DNA of 64,000 bases from Choristoneura fumiferana. Its lineage: Eukaryota; Arthropoda; Insecta; Lepidoptera; Tortricidae. Below the pieces are notes generated by a model. That model saw nothing but the letters and a program-made list of their open reading frames with translations. It ran no database searches and was not told the DNA's origin. Location of the stretch: contig NC_133491.1 of the NCBI RefSeq assembly GCF_025370935.1, forward strand, positions 15,820,744 to 15,884,743. The letters are read 5' to 3'. How positions within the stretch are numbered: the first letter of the stretch is position 1; the number at the start of each line of letters is the position of its first letter. Shown here piece by piece: positions 48,941 to 60,621 of this stretch. Both the position numbers and the translations under genes were made by a program.

Positions 48941-51008
48941 AATAGTTAAATATTTTTATTTCGCTGTAAAGGGTTCTCTATTACAATTTATACATAAGAT
49001 TATACAAGGATATGGAAATAACAGTATTATAGAGGCAGTGAGAGTAAAATTGGACTTGCCTGAAACGGCTGCTATAACAGCATTGATAGGCTAATCCATT
49101 GATATCAACACTGACTCTTTCATATCGTACCGATATTTCTTGCAAATGTTTTGGGTGACACACACATTACGCTATGTCTAAAGGATATATATGGAGAATC
49201 ATTTATACACATAATACATCAGAGACTACTTTCAGGTTTTGCGTTCAACTAGCCATTTTACACTGGGAAATGCTATTTAAAATAAATATTAAAATCATTT
49301 CCGTAAATTTTTAACCAGTTACCTGTCTTAAAACAAGATTCCCGCTAAATGATATCCTGAAGTCATATATTATTTGATTTTAGGTGGAATTTACATCACA
49401 CGAGTGTGAATATAACATGTATTAAATATAATATTAAAAAGCAGAGACATTATCACTGTTCAACTCGTTCGTTTGCATGTGTATATCATGAACATTTAAC
49501 ATAACTACATGTTCACCTCAATTCTGATCAAGAATGCTAAGACAAATTAAAAAAAACAATCGATTTTAAACAGCTGTAACTAAATTAGTCTTGTACAAAC
49601 ATGGAATGTGATGTTTGAAATAACAAAATATAATGATATATGCACCGTCTTCATAAGAAAATTTCATTAAGATAATAATTGTATAATAATTTACTAACAA
49701 AATACCTGCGTTTCAGTTAATTATAAGGACTCATGTAAATGAGCCCTCCCGTTTTTTCATATAGAAAACCTAACGTGAGAAAGAGATATAAAATGAAATT
49801 GTTAATAACATAATTCAATAACGAAAAACGATGATTTAGATTCCAAATTAAAATAATTGACTATTTCATTAAAAGTATTGAATACAATCAAAAACTAGCC
49901 AATCAACATGGTAACTCGCAACACAGAAATGATTGAGAAAAATATGGATATACAATCTGTGTATTCGTAGATATATTTATACATGTGAAACGGGGAAGAA
50001 CATACCCGCGCCGTATTAAAGTATACGATTTCAAAAGTCTCAATGACTATACACAAAAATCATGGAGTTTTATTCATTTATTTTATTGAAATTTAATTTC
50101 TTAATAAATTAAAATAGTAAAATGATCTATATCTGATCAAAAATGAATAAGGCTAAAGGCCTGTTCCACCACTATCTCTCAGGACCCTGGTATTGTTTGT
50201 GATGATCTCTTTCTAATTGAAAAAATAAACAGAGACGACCTTATAGATATGTCACATAAGAAAATAATGAAAAGTAGTGAACAAGGGGGAAGTTTCATAA
50301 GAAAGTCATAATTTATAGTCCAATAAAGCCAGGCTCTTATATCGGACCTGAGTTTTCGAATCATATATTTTAATCAGACGAGTAATGTATATTCTTACCT
50401 AGATTACACGTCGCCTCTTCAGAGACCACCGACATCAAAATAAAGGCTTTAAACAGCAACACTATGATATTTGTGTTCTATGTAGCATCACTAGAGGCCC
50501 ATACAACTGACTAATGATCATATAAACGGCAATTTATCGTCTGGTCTTCTTATTCAAAACAATAGATGATCGAAAAAGCTACTTTATTTAATCTTTCGCA
50601 TTAAATGTTATTTCCCGAAGAGAAATCTGCTCTGAAAATGTATTTAGCATATGTAATTTAACAACAGATTTCAGAACAGACTATTTCATTTAATTTTTTT
50701 CATGTTTAAAAGACGTCAAATCAAAAATACGGCAGTTAGAAGTGTCGCCATTAGTCTTAACTGACCAGACCTACTTCTTATCCGACGTAATAATAAAGTC
50801 CACGAATGGCTAGTTAAGCTTGGCAGTTTGATGAAGCTAATAAAAACAATTAAACAAGTAGCTTTCTCCCAAGCGCGTTGACAGCTGTCAGATCACTGCC
50901 AGCTGTCAGACCGCGCTTGACAGCTGTCAGACGTCAGCCGTCTTGTTCGGTATGGCAACCCCGCGATGTGCATAGAAGACGCAACGCGGCTGTGCGCCGT
51001 GAGCGAGC
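48941..51008. other. AT-rich stretch including the AP180/CALM 3' UTR
   Basis: No exon seen. The end next to 51,008 must contain the 3' UTR of the clathrin-adaptor gene. At 50878-50932 three TGACAGCTGTCA-type palindromes occur within 50 bp. Confidence 0.5.
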
Positions 51009-51113
51009 TTAGCTAAACTGGTTGGTTGGTTGCGGCTGCATGGGCGGGCGCATCGGTTGGCCCATCATCGGCGGCTGCGCACCCGGCATGCCCATTACCA
51101 TGCCTGGCTGTTG
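51009..51113 (-). CDS. lap: lap terminal exon (stop codon)
   Basis: 34 codons and a TAA: QQPGMVMGMPGAQPPMMGQP and MRPPMQPQPTNQFS. The acceptor is GTACTTTCAG. Met/Pro/Gln-rich, like the family's last segment. Confidence 0.9.
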   Translation of the reverse strand, partial: QQPGMVMGMPGAQPPMMGQPMRPPMQPQPTNQFS

Positions 51114-54100
51114 CTGAAAGTACGACGGCAGAATAAAATCTAGTTTTTTTTTAATTGCACATGAAATAACAGGGGCGTAAGTGCGGATATTTAATTATTA
51201 AGATTCTGCCACGCAACTTGACGTGCCATTGGCAAAGTGCCTGCTACATGCCATATTAAAAAAAGTCCGGGTTTTCATGGAGCGTATTGAAGACCAACTA
51301 GTTCTATTGCCTCCACATACTAGTGTTTTCAAATGTCCTTGCGTTGCATTACGAATATGTGAGACAATTTCTTGGCAAAACCACCTAAAATTGACCCACC
51401 GAGCCAACAGAGAGAGACAGAACGCTCCAAAACTCTTCACTCTCATCTCTGATGGTCTAAATACGTTGCACTGTTGTAACCATTAAGATACTTTTATGAA
51501 GCGAAAAATTTAATAATCGTTACTACTCTTACTGTGAAAAATAAAGTGGTACTACTACTACGTATACAGCGACAAATCAAAATAAGTTTGAAATAAAGAC
51601 GACACTAAAAGATGACACTAAAATTATTTAACTACAAGAACAAGAGTTACACATAAGAAAGAAAAAGACATGCATTTAAAACACACATCCAAACTGCTCT
51701 TACCATTCACGGCAGATCTCTCGGAAACAGAGTAACTATTGGAAGAGGTCTATATCAAGTAGATAATTAAAACTATATACAGTACCTTGTTACGCCGGCT
51801 AGCCTTGATGTCTGGACCGATTTTGACAGAATCCTCAATCATTCTTTTATAACTTGGAACTAAGACAGTTTTTACGTTTTTGGTTGGCACATAAAACTAA
51901 ATTTGCAATTTGTCGCTTTGAATCGGCTTCTATTTAAAAAGTAATAACTTAAAAACTGGTATAATTTCCCTAATTAGAACTCTACGATGACAGTTCTTCA
52001 AAGGTCTATCACCATGATATATGCACACAACATTCTACCGCTGCCCATGACTGATAGTTTGGCCGCTCAACGACAGAGGACTTCAAAATATTTAAAAAAA
52101 ATGATATTTTTCTTTTTGGATATTAGTACTATATATACTTGTTTTGGATAGGTATTTAACTAAATGTAAACAAACTTCAGCTGCCAGATTTGGTAACTCG
52201 ACACGCTAATGCCCAATAGACGTCACCCCGCTGTCATCCCTATTGCTAATGACATAAGAGTAAAGATGCCAACTATTGGGACAGCGACGAGCACTCGTAC
52301 GTTTACCTTACATTCAAGGATTTTAAACATTTTACTTAGGTATCTATCATTGTAATACAAACTAGACAAATGTATTTCAACACATAAAAAGTTTAGATAG
52401 TTTAATGGGGGAATTTCAATATTTATGACACCAATTGACGTTGTTTTGTTTACATTTAGTTAAATACCTATCTACGAGTAAATCAAGTATATTACAAAAT
52501 AAACTCCACTACTGTAATTGCCACCAGAGACGATAATAGCCTAATTATAATCCTTAAGATCTTATAACCCATTACACCGTATGATACCATGACCGTAAAG
52601 CCCGGTTCACATTTATGTCGTTTTGTATCGTGACACATCAGAACGGTATCGGTTTCATACATTTCAAATGGTTGCCTTTACATTTATCTGATGCAGTGTG
52701 CTGCGACGGCTTGAATTGTGTGGCATCACAAGCATAGAGAGGAGAGAGACAGAGAGCATCACGACATAACACGACAGATAAATGTGAACCGGGCTTAATA
52801 GAAACGTGCCAGGCAAAAAATATATTTTTTGTATTGAAAAGTGTGGGACTATGCCCACTAGCACGTTTCCTAACCAACCGACGCCGTCGCGTGTCATGTA
52901 TGCGCTGTAAAATCCGTTCTTTACACGTTCCTAGTACGGTCATGAAGCCGTGGTGGCCTAGTGGTTTGACCTATCGCCTCTCAAGCAGAGGGTCGTGGGT
53001 TCGAACCCCGGCTCGCACCTCTGAGTTTTTCGAAATTCTTGTGCGGAATTACATTTGAAATTTACCACGAGCTTTGCGGTGAAGGGAAACATCGTGAGGA
53101 AACCTGCACGACCCTGCGAAGCGATTCAATGGTGCGTGCGAAGTTCCAATCCGCACTGGGCCCGCGTGGGAACTATGGCCCAAGCTCTCTTGTTCTGAGA
53201 GGAGGCCTGTGCCCAGCAGTGGCTATATATATATGGCTGGATGATGACACGTTCCTAGTACGGTCATGGCATGATACCTCGTTGAGTTTCTTGCCGGATT
53301 CTTCTCAACAGAGGTTTTTCCGAACCGGTGGTACATTTTATTGACATTCATAAGTGCTTGTTATAGCCTAAATTGAATAAAGATATTTTAACTTTGACTT
53401 TGATACGGTATAGTGGGTAGAGACCTTTATTGAAATTGGATTAGATTATCATTAGATTGTTATTTGTCAGTTTATCTATCCACTGTTGATTTTTCATAAT
53501 GCTTTATTTGGATTAATCGATAGGTACCATCAGCCAAATAAGTGGTCTATCAATTTTTAAACAAGTTCCTATCAAATGAATATGTCGCTAAAGTCGAACT
53601 TTCAAGTTGACAGACACGTTTATTGGCATTATTGTTTTATGACATGCAAACGATTATCAACTTTATGGTGGTAGACCACATATTTGGCTGATGGTACGAA
53701 ACAAATCCGTTTAATATAGTTGTTGTTGTACACTTATTGTAAAATTGCTGAACGATTTCTCAATAAGACTGACGCGCAACGCTACTTTTTCATGCCTTTT
53801 TCTCTTGTTTTTTTTTGTTCTATTCCTTCGTTAATGATGTAGGTACTGCCTTGATGTGGTTACCATCTTTACAGTGTGTAAACGTTTATCTGCAGTAGAA
53901 GCAGACTATACGCCAAAATTTCAACTTGACTCCAAAATAAGTATGCCATTTTATTCACGCTTCATCAAAGCGACAAAATACCAAACCGTATGTAAAATAC
54001 AGCATAAAATTAATTAGAGCGAACAACTCCAATAAATTCGACGCTGTTTTTAAAAGTGCACACCCAAAGGCTCAAAGCCTGTAAGCATAAGCCGTGGGCA

Positions 54101-57100
54101 CTAGCGGAAAGGGACAACCTATAAAAAAGCGAAATAAAAATAGCACAACTTACCACAACGTAATGCGGGGGGTGGTATGTATGGGGCAAAGTATGATGCA
54201 TGGGCGGGAGAGTCATGCCTGGACCCTGTAAAAACGCAAATAAAAAGGGATGCCGGCATGCTACAGAGGGAGAGAGCGGAAAATAAAATGAACTAAGTTA
54301 ATAGCAAAAGAGTATCAAAAATAGCGGAAACTAGTCGCAAAATGCAACATAGAAAGCGGTTTGGGGGCGGCGCCGGCGTGACGATCCGGTATTCGACTTT
54401 ATTTTTACTTATCAATAAATAGCATCACCACATAAAAAAACTCACAATCTATATATAAACAAACGAAAGTTAACTATATGAAATAGGTAGTAAGGAACTT
54501 TAGTAAATCATGTTGAGTTTCAGATATGAGTTTTTTTAAAGTAGTAACGGTTGCCGATTGTGCGGTGTCAGTTTTATTTCAGTTGCGTCAGGTTTTAGTA
54601 AGAATTAACACAACAATACAATTGGAATTAAAGCATTACACATTGAACAAGTACTGCGTCGTGTGAACTTACTTTTGGCACTACACTAAGAGTGTTCAGA
54701 TTACAATAGGTATGGAAATAAATATCTATAATTACAACAAAATTCCCCTTTAGTATTTAATGGCGAGATTGCTATCATACCCTGTGCGGCATATCACTCT
54801 TTACCGATACTATGCCATACCTACTATCTTCATCATCTAAAAGGGCATTTCTATTTAAAGTTGTACCCTTCCAAGTTTTGTTAAAATCGAAGAGATAAAC
54901 TCAGGGTACAACTTAAAACAGAAACGCCCAAAAGCCAAATATTTAATTGTTATTGGTTTGTTATAGCACGTATGTCTAATCCAGAACTATGCAATTCTCG
55001 ACCCAACTCTTGACATTATAGGCAGCAATGTTTTCTCGACCATAACTTGTAAAAAGTTGGTCCTTCGTGCCAGGATTTTTGCTATTTCTTGGCGACGCAA
55101 GTTTTTCCCGTCAATCGACAACCTGTTTCATCGTCTTACCATGGGCCGGTATCCAGCTCCCGTAGTGGCTTGCATCGGCTGAGGGCTCCACGCGACGCCT
55201 GCTTTCGATCCGTTCTTGGGCGAGTTCCACTGCATCGGTCTAACCAAGTGGTTAGGTCAGTAAAGTTGTGTTCCCACCACATCACAACGCGGGAGATTGG
55301 CGTTTTTGAAGACGTTGCGTAGGTGAGAACACAGCTTAATCGAGTTGGATTAAAGAGACGCTCATTAAAGTTATAAGAGTGGCGGTTAACTAAAACTCAA
55401 AACAATGTTATTATAAATATAGATTTACTTTAACAGAAAATTCAAAGGTGCATTATTGATTAAACGTTAATTCACTAGAATTTTTACAATAAAAAAAACA
55501 TTCGTTAAGTAATTTATTTAGTGCAGGGAAAATTAGAGGTGTTATAGGTTTGTATGCATGAGATCTTAGGATCAAAACTGATGGAATACATCGATCTTCG
55601 TGGAGACCGGCCACGTCTTGCTTGGTTTTAAAAATTGGTTCCATCGCAAGAAATTTACTTGTTTACACTACTAATATAACTTGACAATTCGCTAAATTAC
55701 TTTTAAGTGCATCTCTTTAACTCAACTTTGAAAAAGAGGGTAACTTAGGCCACGATTTCATGCGTGCTCGGCTGTTCGTTAGCGTGCGGAGCTGTGCTAT
55801 TATGCGTCTTATTTCAAAGCGATAGGATTCATAATGATAATGACTTATGGTCTCCCGTGTACGTCTTTTTAGCGTTGTGCTTCGTGTGTAGATTAGAAGT
55901 GCAGTTTTGTTTATTATTTGTTTTGTTTCCTGTTTACGCTCCCACGTACCAAACAACCAAACTGATTTAGTAACAGCATCTGCATGATATATTTTAGTTC
56001 AAACGAAATAACTAAAACTTTGTGATCGCGACTAAAGTAGGTAACCGATAATGGAGCAGTCGGGCAGGTTTACCATTTGGTTTAACATCACAATGCGTTT
56101 TGATTTTCTAAACTAATACATTTTTTATGCCAATATTTATATGTAGAGTCACCAGTAGAAGCTACTGGTGACAAATAAGGTTATTATGAATTGTGACGTA
56201 CTTTCTCGAAGTATGGCAACAATTTTTTTTTCGACTTTAAGCTTCTACAGCAGATGCTTCTACTAAAATAACTATTGAAATGCTCTTTCTTTTACTAATT
56301 CTAACTTCATTCGCAGGCATTATTTTAACATCCAAAAACTATATTCGAAACTCACTAAAGCGGTTAACTAAATCAAAAAAACCTACTGTAATTTAGTAAA
56401 AGAAAGGCAGGGGTTGTAAATTATTTAAATTGGTACCAATTTAAAAACGTAACTAGCGAAAATGTCACTCACTTCACAAGGTACACAGTGAAGTTTCAAC
56501 CAAAAAAAAACTTTTTAAGTGACCATACCGAATAATCGAAGCCAGGCGGGCGAAATTTATTGAGTTGTGTTGTGAGTCGCGTATTTTCGGTCGCGTAATT
56601 TTGTTTTCATACAAAAGTCCTATTTGTGTACAACTAATTTTGAGTCGCCGTGCGGCACGAAATGTACTTTAGTATTAAACCGAGTGCAGCAAAAATTACG
56701 CGGCCGTAAATAAGCGACTCACAACACAAAAAATACACTCGTCTGGCTTAACCCCATAAACTAAAACGTCACTTATCCTTTATATTTTTGTTTGAAACTT
56801 TTCTACTTAAAAACCTAGCTACAACGGTACGAATCGAGACTCAAAAATGAAAATCATGTCATAATTATCTTAAAATCAATCAAGCACGTTCTAAATAGTT
56901 CTGTCGAATCTAATGTATACAGTATAATGAAAAATTGCTCGTGTAGGTGCAACTGTGTAAGAATATAATCCACAAATATAAGACTTCAAATTCTTTCAGA
57001 AATTTCAGTAATTTAAACTGACTGTTGGTGGGTTAGACTGACTGAACACCACTGTTGAGGTTTTATATGATAGATATATCTGATGCCGTCTCTACTAATT

Positions 57101-60100
57101 TTATTCAATGAACAGAGACGGCATCACATATGTCGGTCATATAAAATACCTGTAATCTATAAGGAGATTGACGAAACGGGCCCTTGGTGTCAAATGTAAC
57201 AAAATATTTTAACAGACCTACATTTAGATACACATTTACACACAACTAGATTCGACAGACTTTTATTTAAAAAAAACACTTACTTCGGTGCTGTGGCTTT
57301 GTTGATAGACAGGTTGTTAGCGAGTTGAGCGAGTGACGAATCCAAATCGCCTGTTAGTACTTTGCCAGGCTGCTGGGGCGGCTGCTGACCTGCTATTTTA
57401 TAAAGTGTTAGTAAAACTAAAAGACCACTGGGTTATTGCTCGAATAAATAAGCTTTTCCACCGGCGAGACGTAGTGAGACGAGGATCCATTTTCGCCAAA
57501 AATTACCACCGAAGATACCGCGCGTTTCCGTTGCAGAGTTAATAAACACTTTGTACGCAGTAATACGGTTAATTATTACAATAACAAAAAATAAATTCTC
57601 GTATCGCAAGCTCGCCAATCCATACTGTTTCCACTGAAGATGCGCTAGGAGATAATTGAAATTTTTAAATACAATTTCCGTCTCACCCCACCTTGTGTAG
57701 GCTCGGAAGTGAAATGCGACAATTACATTAAGTCGATCGCCGCATGCAACTTGATACGGCTTAAATCTTAGTCTTACCTTAAGGTCACAGCTCATTAGAG
57801 CCACCGTGCACCCGACCAGCACCGCCTCGACTTCCGGCGTCCACTCGTTGTCGACAGGTGGACGCCGCGTTGACAACGAGTGGACCTCGCGTGGTCCACG
57901 AATTTCCGAGTAGTCTATAGGCGCGGCTACATGCAAATCGCTCGACGCTCGTTTCCAACGTCAAATCTGGTCATGTGACATATAGCGATAAAGCTAAAAA
58001 TGTTGAGCTTTAGCGCTGGAAAAAAATCCTCTTCAATTTCGGCACAACACTTATTTGTTTTTTCATTCAATCCAATTTATTTTATTTGTACCACTGCTAG
58101 CTACGACTGCTACTAAATGAGATTAAGAAATCAGCTTCCAGGACGCGGCGATTCGACGCTACTTTTATGGGTCGCGGGAAATTTAAAATCACATTCAAAA
58201 TGAGGTCACGTGACCAGATTTATCGCTGCAAACGAGCGAAGAGCGACAGCATGTGGCCGCACCCTATTATGAAATGAGGGTGGGGAGCGCCGCGCCGACC
58301 CTGCGCGGTTAGGCGAGGCAAGCGTATACGAGCAGCGAGCTATCACCGAGTGGTCTACTCGCCGTCCGCGCGTGGACAAGTGGCAAGCGAGGCGATCCGG
58401 TCCGGTGACGCTACGGAGTTGATGTAATGAGCGCATGCCCATACAAATCCATATAAAGAATACTAACCGCTCGCGGCGAGGCAGTGCTGATCGGGTGCCG
58501 GGTGGATCTAATGAGCTGTGATCTTTAATATATTAATTATTATTATTTTAATTATTGAATTACGAACGTCGACTCATTAAAGCCCTCAGTCTTCGACTTC
58601 GGGCTTCTAATAGACTCTCGTTCCGTCCTTAAGACACAATGTGATATTGTGTTACCTCTTTGAATACAATTCAAACAAAAGTTAAAATGTCATGCATACA
58701 TTTTCCTTCATAAATGTCTAAGTGACATTACTTTCGTTCAATCCATTCGTGCTAGCTCTGTGCATCGATTTGAACAAGTGACTGTCAACTCAAAATGACA
58801 ACGAGTCATCTTGACGAATAAAACATTTGTTATGAATTGTAACTGGGCAAAGGTCAGAACCGTTTAAGCCGTCTTGAGTGTTAAATTCTGCGAATGGACA
58901 AATATGAGAACCAGCAACTCAAAGAGAGGCACTAGACCAGTAAGATTTTTCATACTATCTGTGGACCCTGTTAGAGTACAGTCACCAGCAATTAATATCT
59001 GCCACAGCGGGGCGTGTAAAATATCTGACACGTCCTTCCAGCCCTAGAAATAGAGTCGTATCAGATATAGCACGCTTGTTGTGTCAGATATTGGTGCTGG
59101 TGACTGTACCAAGTCACGCATTCGTCGATTTTGATTGTAGTAACACAAACGGCGGTTGGAACGCTTCAGAGCCTTACCCAAGCATAAATGATGTAACCGA
59201 CCAGTTACTTAGGTAACTATTAAACGGGGACGCCGCTTTCTTAATATTTTGGCATTTAGAACGGTCACAGACATTGTCAGGCTATTGTGAAAAATTTAGC
59301 CACACCACAAGCTGTTTAGCATTCGATTACCAACAATTAATTAAAGTCCTTGCCGGACAGAACCTTTTTTCTAGTTACCTGACTAATTGTTCGGAAAAAT
59401 GCATGGTATATTGATTTAAACAATAAGAAAAAAGTAAAAACATGACACAGAATTAAAACAATGGAGTTAACGAACATGAAGACATTCAGATGAGAAGTTT
59501 AAAATTATAAACAGCTCAAAATGTACGTATTAATAATAGCAAAATAATGCAAAGCAACATTGCTATTATATTACTCACGCATGTACAGACGATACGTACA
59601 AAAACCTAACTGGCATGTGAACTAAAACGAATGCAGTGGCACTAAAAGAATGTGCAGGTCTAGCCTGTGGTAACTAAAAAAAGCACACGGAGTTACTGGC
59701 CACTCAAACGAAAAAAAAAACCATCTAGTGATTCAAATTTCGAACCCATGGCTGCCATCGGGACCATTGGCTGTTTGGCGGGCGATCCGAACATCATTGG
59801 CTGAGACATGTTCATTGACATGACGTCACTGAATGGCTGGGCTGCCATTGGTTGTTGCGTGACAGGTTGGGATTTGGCGGGGGATCCTCCGAGGGACATT
59901 CGCATGACGTCTTCGAGGTCGTCGAAGGCGGATTTGGGTTGTGGGGGGTTAGCGGGTGGAGGGGGACGGGCGGGGGATGCGGATATCGGCTGGGTCGGGT
60001 CTCCCATACCCATGAACGGGTTTGCCGCGGCAGCTTGTAAGAAATTACAATAGATAAGAAAGATAGATAATGGATACAAGTTGTAGAGAAACATAGTGCG

Positions 60101-60621
60101 CAAGAACGGTTTCGAACATTTAGATATCAAGATAAATCGTGTAAGTATCCTATTGGACCAAAAACTCAATTATTCAATGTAAAAAGTTTACAAATCAGTA
60201 TTGCACAGTATGTTTTATTAAACCATCACCATAATAAGAAAGTATTTCAATTTACAAAAGTAAGAAAATATAAGAAGTGTTGCCATGTGATAAATCTTAA
60301 ATTTGCCACCAAACAAACTAATTATCACTGACTTTCTATTCGGATATGCAATACTGTCACAGTGACAAATTATGCAACCTAACTTAATTTCATGAAATAA
60401 CGAACGCTCGATTATTTATTTAAAACAGGTAAAAAAGTTGAGGATTTCTGTGTATCACATGGCAACACCATAACTACGTCACGCCTCACCTGTGGTGTCT
60501 GTGTTATTGAAAACGTTAGAGAAGTTAGCTTCAGAGACGAAAGTGTTGTTTTGCTGCGGAGGGAACGGCGTGAAACCGTTCGTCGGTTGCTGTGGCCACA
60601 CCGGCGCAGGCTGTGGGGCCG
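51009..60621 (-). CDS. lap: AP180/CALM clathrin-assembly protein, C-terminal six exons
   Basis: Partial gene; the exons assemble in frame with GT-AG introns: 60621-60490, 60033-59722, 57389-57284, 55239-55140, 54225-54154, 51113-51009 (827 nt). The protein binds PIP2 membranes with an N-terminal ANTH domain (not in these exons) and uses its flexible tail to bind clathrin, AP-2 and EH-domain proteins during endocytosis. Seen here: an NPF motif (AAAANPFMGMGD, EH binding), SAFDDLEDVMRMSLGG, and the family signature VLTGDLDSSLAQLANNLSIN, which corresponds to GGDLDSSLANLVGNLGI of vertebrate PICALM. Met/Pro/Gln-rich text follows to the stop (PMRPPMQPQPTNQFS). Alternative splicing of this tail is known in the family. 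The first exon here needs one base from an upstream exon that I could not find between 60.6 and 64 kb. Confidence 0.9.
51114..52130. other. lap intron, part with no recognised element
   Basis: Two overlapping frames at 51198-51486 on opposite strands have no support. AT-rich otherwise. Confidence 0.45.
52131..52493. mobile_element. TIR element, GGTATTTAACTAAATGTAAA arms
   Basis: ATACTTGTTTTGGATAGG and TATTTAACTAAATGTAAAC at the left are matched inverted at the right (GTTTACATTTAGTTAAATAC, CTATC...AATCAAGTAT). Confidence 0.75.
52598..52796. mobile_element. 199-bp MITE, AAGCCCGGTTCACATTTAT ends
   Basis: AAGCCCGGTTCACATTTATG at the left and ATAAATGTGAACCGGGCTT at the right. The interior contains diverged copies of the same words, giving a partly double palindrome. 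Confidence 0.88.
52945..53246 (+). mobile_element. Full SINE-1 with perfect 22-bp target duplication
   Basis: GCCGTGGTGGCCTAGTGGTT (box A) and GTGGGTTCGAACCCCGGCTC (box B) form a tRNA-like head. The SINE-1 body and GGCTGGATGATG tail follow. The 22 bases ACACGTTCCTAGTACGGTCA+TG occur at 52923-52944 and again at 53247-53268. Antisense within a lap intron. Confidence 0.95.
53275..53405 (+). mobile_element. LINE tail, CTCGTTGAGTTTCTTGCCGG family
   Basis: Matches 33650-33778 from ACCTCGTTGAGTTTCTTGCC to AATAAAGATATTTTAACTTT with a GACTTTGA tail. Confidence 0.72.
53524..53697. mobile_element. 174-bp MITE, GTACCATCAGCCAAATA ends
   Basis: Reverse-oriented second copy of 37173-37346, same length. 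Confidence 0.93.
53698..54153. other. lap intron, unassigned part
   Basis: No repeat or exon recognised. Confidence 0.45.
54154..54225 (-). CDS. lap: lap exon with GPGMTLPPMHHTLPH
   Basis: 24 codons: GPGMTLPPMHHTLPHTYHPP and HYVV, between TTTTTACAG and G/GTAAGT. Length divisible by three and both ends phase 0, so it is skippable without a frameshift. Confidence 0.88.
54840..54934. mobile_element. Small foldback, AAGGGCATTTCTATTTAAAG arms
   Basis: GGGCATTTCTATTTAAAGTT and GTACCCTT at the left match GGGTACAACTTAAAACAGAA and ACGCCC at the right, imperfectly. Confidence 0.6.
55140..55239 (-). CDS. lap: lap exon with MQWNSPKNGSKAG
   Basis: 100 nt: one base to finish a Lys codon, then PMQWNSPKNGSKAGVAWSPQ and PMQATTGAGYRPM. 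The acceptor is TTGGTTAG and the donor ATG/GTAAGA. It was found because the phases of its neighbours require an exon of 3n+1 nt here. It corresponds to the NDVNWSQPGEKK...NWQPK region of PICALM. Confidence 0.88.
55240..56539. other. lap intron, unassigned part
   Basis: AT-rich with short by-product frames. A small palindrome TCACCAGTAGAAGCTACTGGTG lies at 56149-56170. Confidence 0.45.
56540..56751. mobile_element. Foldback, TTGTGTTGTGAGTCGC arms
   Basis: AGCCAGGCGGGCG and TTGTGTTGTGAGTCGCGTAT at the left are matched inverted at the right (AAGCGACTCACAACACAAAA, CGTCTGGCTTA). Confidence 0.75.
57059..57190. repeat. Degraded GGGGCTGTTTCACCA-family MITE
   Basis: GATGCCGTCTC and GAGACGGCATCACA with GACGAAACGGGCCC near the right end resemble 27967-28130. 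Confidence 0.55.
57284..57389 (-). CDS. lap: lap exon with GDLDSSLAQLANNL signature
   Basis: Encodes QQPPQQPGKVLTGDLDSSLA and QLANNLSINKATAP plus two bases. The acceptor is AATAGCAG and the donor AA/GTAAGT. The GDLDSSL motif is the best single identifier of the AP180/CALM tail. Confidence 0.93.
57781..58525. mobile_element. TIR element, AAGGTCACAGCTCATTAGA ends, with nested element
   Basis: The 49-bp left end (AAGGTCACAGCTCATTAGAG ...) pairs with the right end (inverse AAGATCACAGCTCATTAGAT ...) with six mismatches. A hairpin, GTCCACTCGTTGTC / GACAACGAGTGGAC, lies at 57839-57886. The middle holds a second TIR element (57920-58263). The 167-codon minus frame over part of it is not supported. 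Confidence 0.85.
57920..58263. mobile_element. Inner TIR element, GGCGCGGCTACATGC ends
   Basis: GGCGCGGCTACATGCAAATC and CTGGTCATGTGACAT at the left pair with the inverse of the right (GGTGCGGCCACATGCTGTCG, CTGGTCACGTGACCTCA). The arms are about 60 bp, imperfect. Confidence 0.8.
58526..58975. other. lap intron, unassigned, with one repeat relic
   Basis: 58688-58830 is related in reverse to 35380-35610. No exon seen. Confidence 0.45.
58976..59109. mobile_element. 134-bp MITE, GTACAGTCACCAGCA ends
   Basis: GTACAGTCACCAGCAATTAA at the left and GTGCTGGTGACTGTAC at the right, with ATATCTG / CAGATAT sub-repeats inside. Confidence 0.88.
59110..59721. other. lap intron, unassigned part
   Basis: AT-rich; no exon or repeat recognised. 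Confidence 0.45.
59722..60033 (-). CDS. lap: lap exon with NPF motif
   Basis: 104 codons: AAANPFMGMGDPTQPISASP, a Pro-rich run, KSAFDDLEDVMRMSLGGSPA, a Gln/Met-rich stretch and GSKFESLD plus one base. The acceptor is TTACAAG. The end is inferred at GATG/GTTTTTTTTT because only this gives the phase needed by the next exon (G + GT). The donor is far from consensus, and if unspliced the frame stops nine codons later. Confidence 0.82.
60490..60621 (-). CDS. lap: lap exon with APQPAPVWPQQPTNG
   Basis: 44 codons between acceptor CTTTCTAG and donor ACAG/GTGAGG, reading APQPAPVWPQQPTNGFTPFP, PQQNNTFVSEANFSNVFNNT, DTT plus one base. It is low-complexity tail sequence with aromatic motifs (FTPF). Enters and leaves in phase 1. 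Confidence 0.87.

Noticed and set aside
57433..57936. 167-codon minus-strand frame as a gene
   Set aside because: Spans the end of a TIR element and plain intron; no domain and codon use unlike the verified exons.
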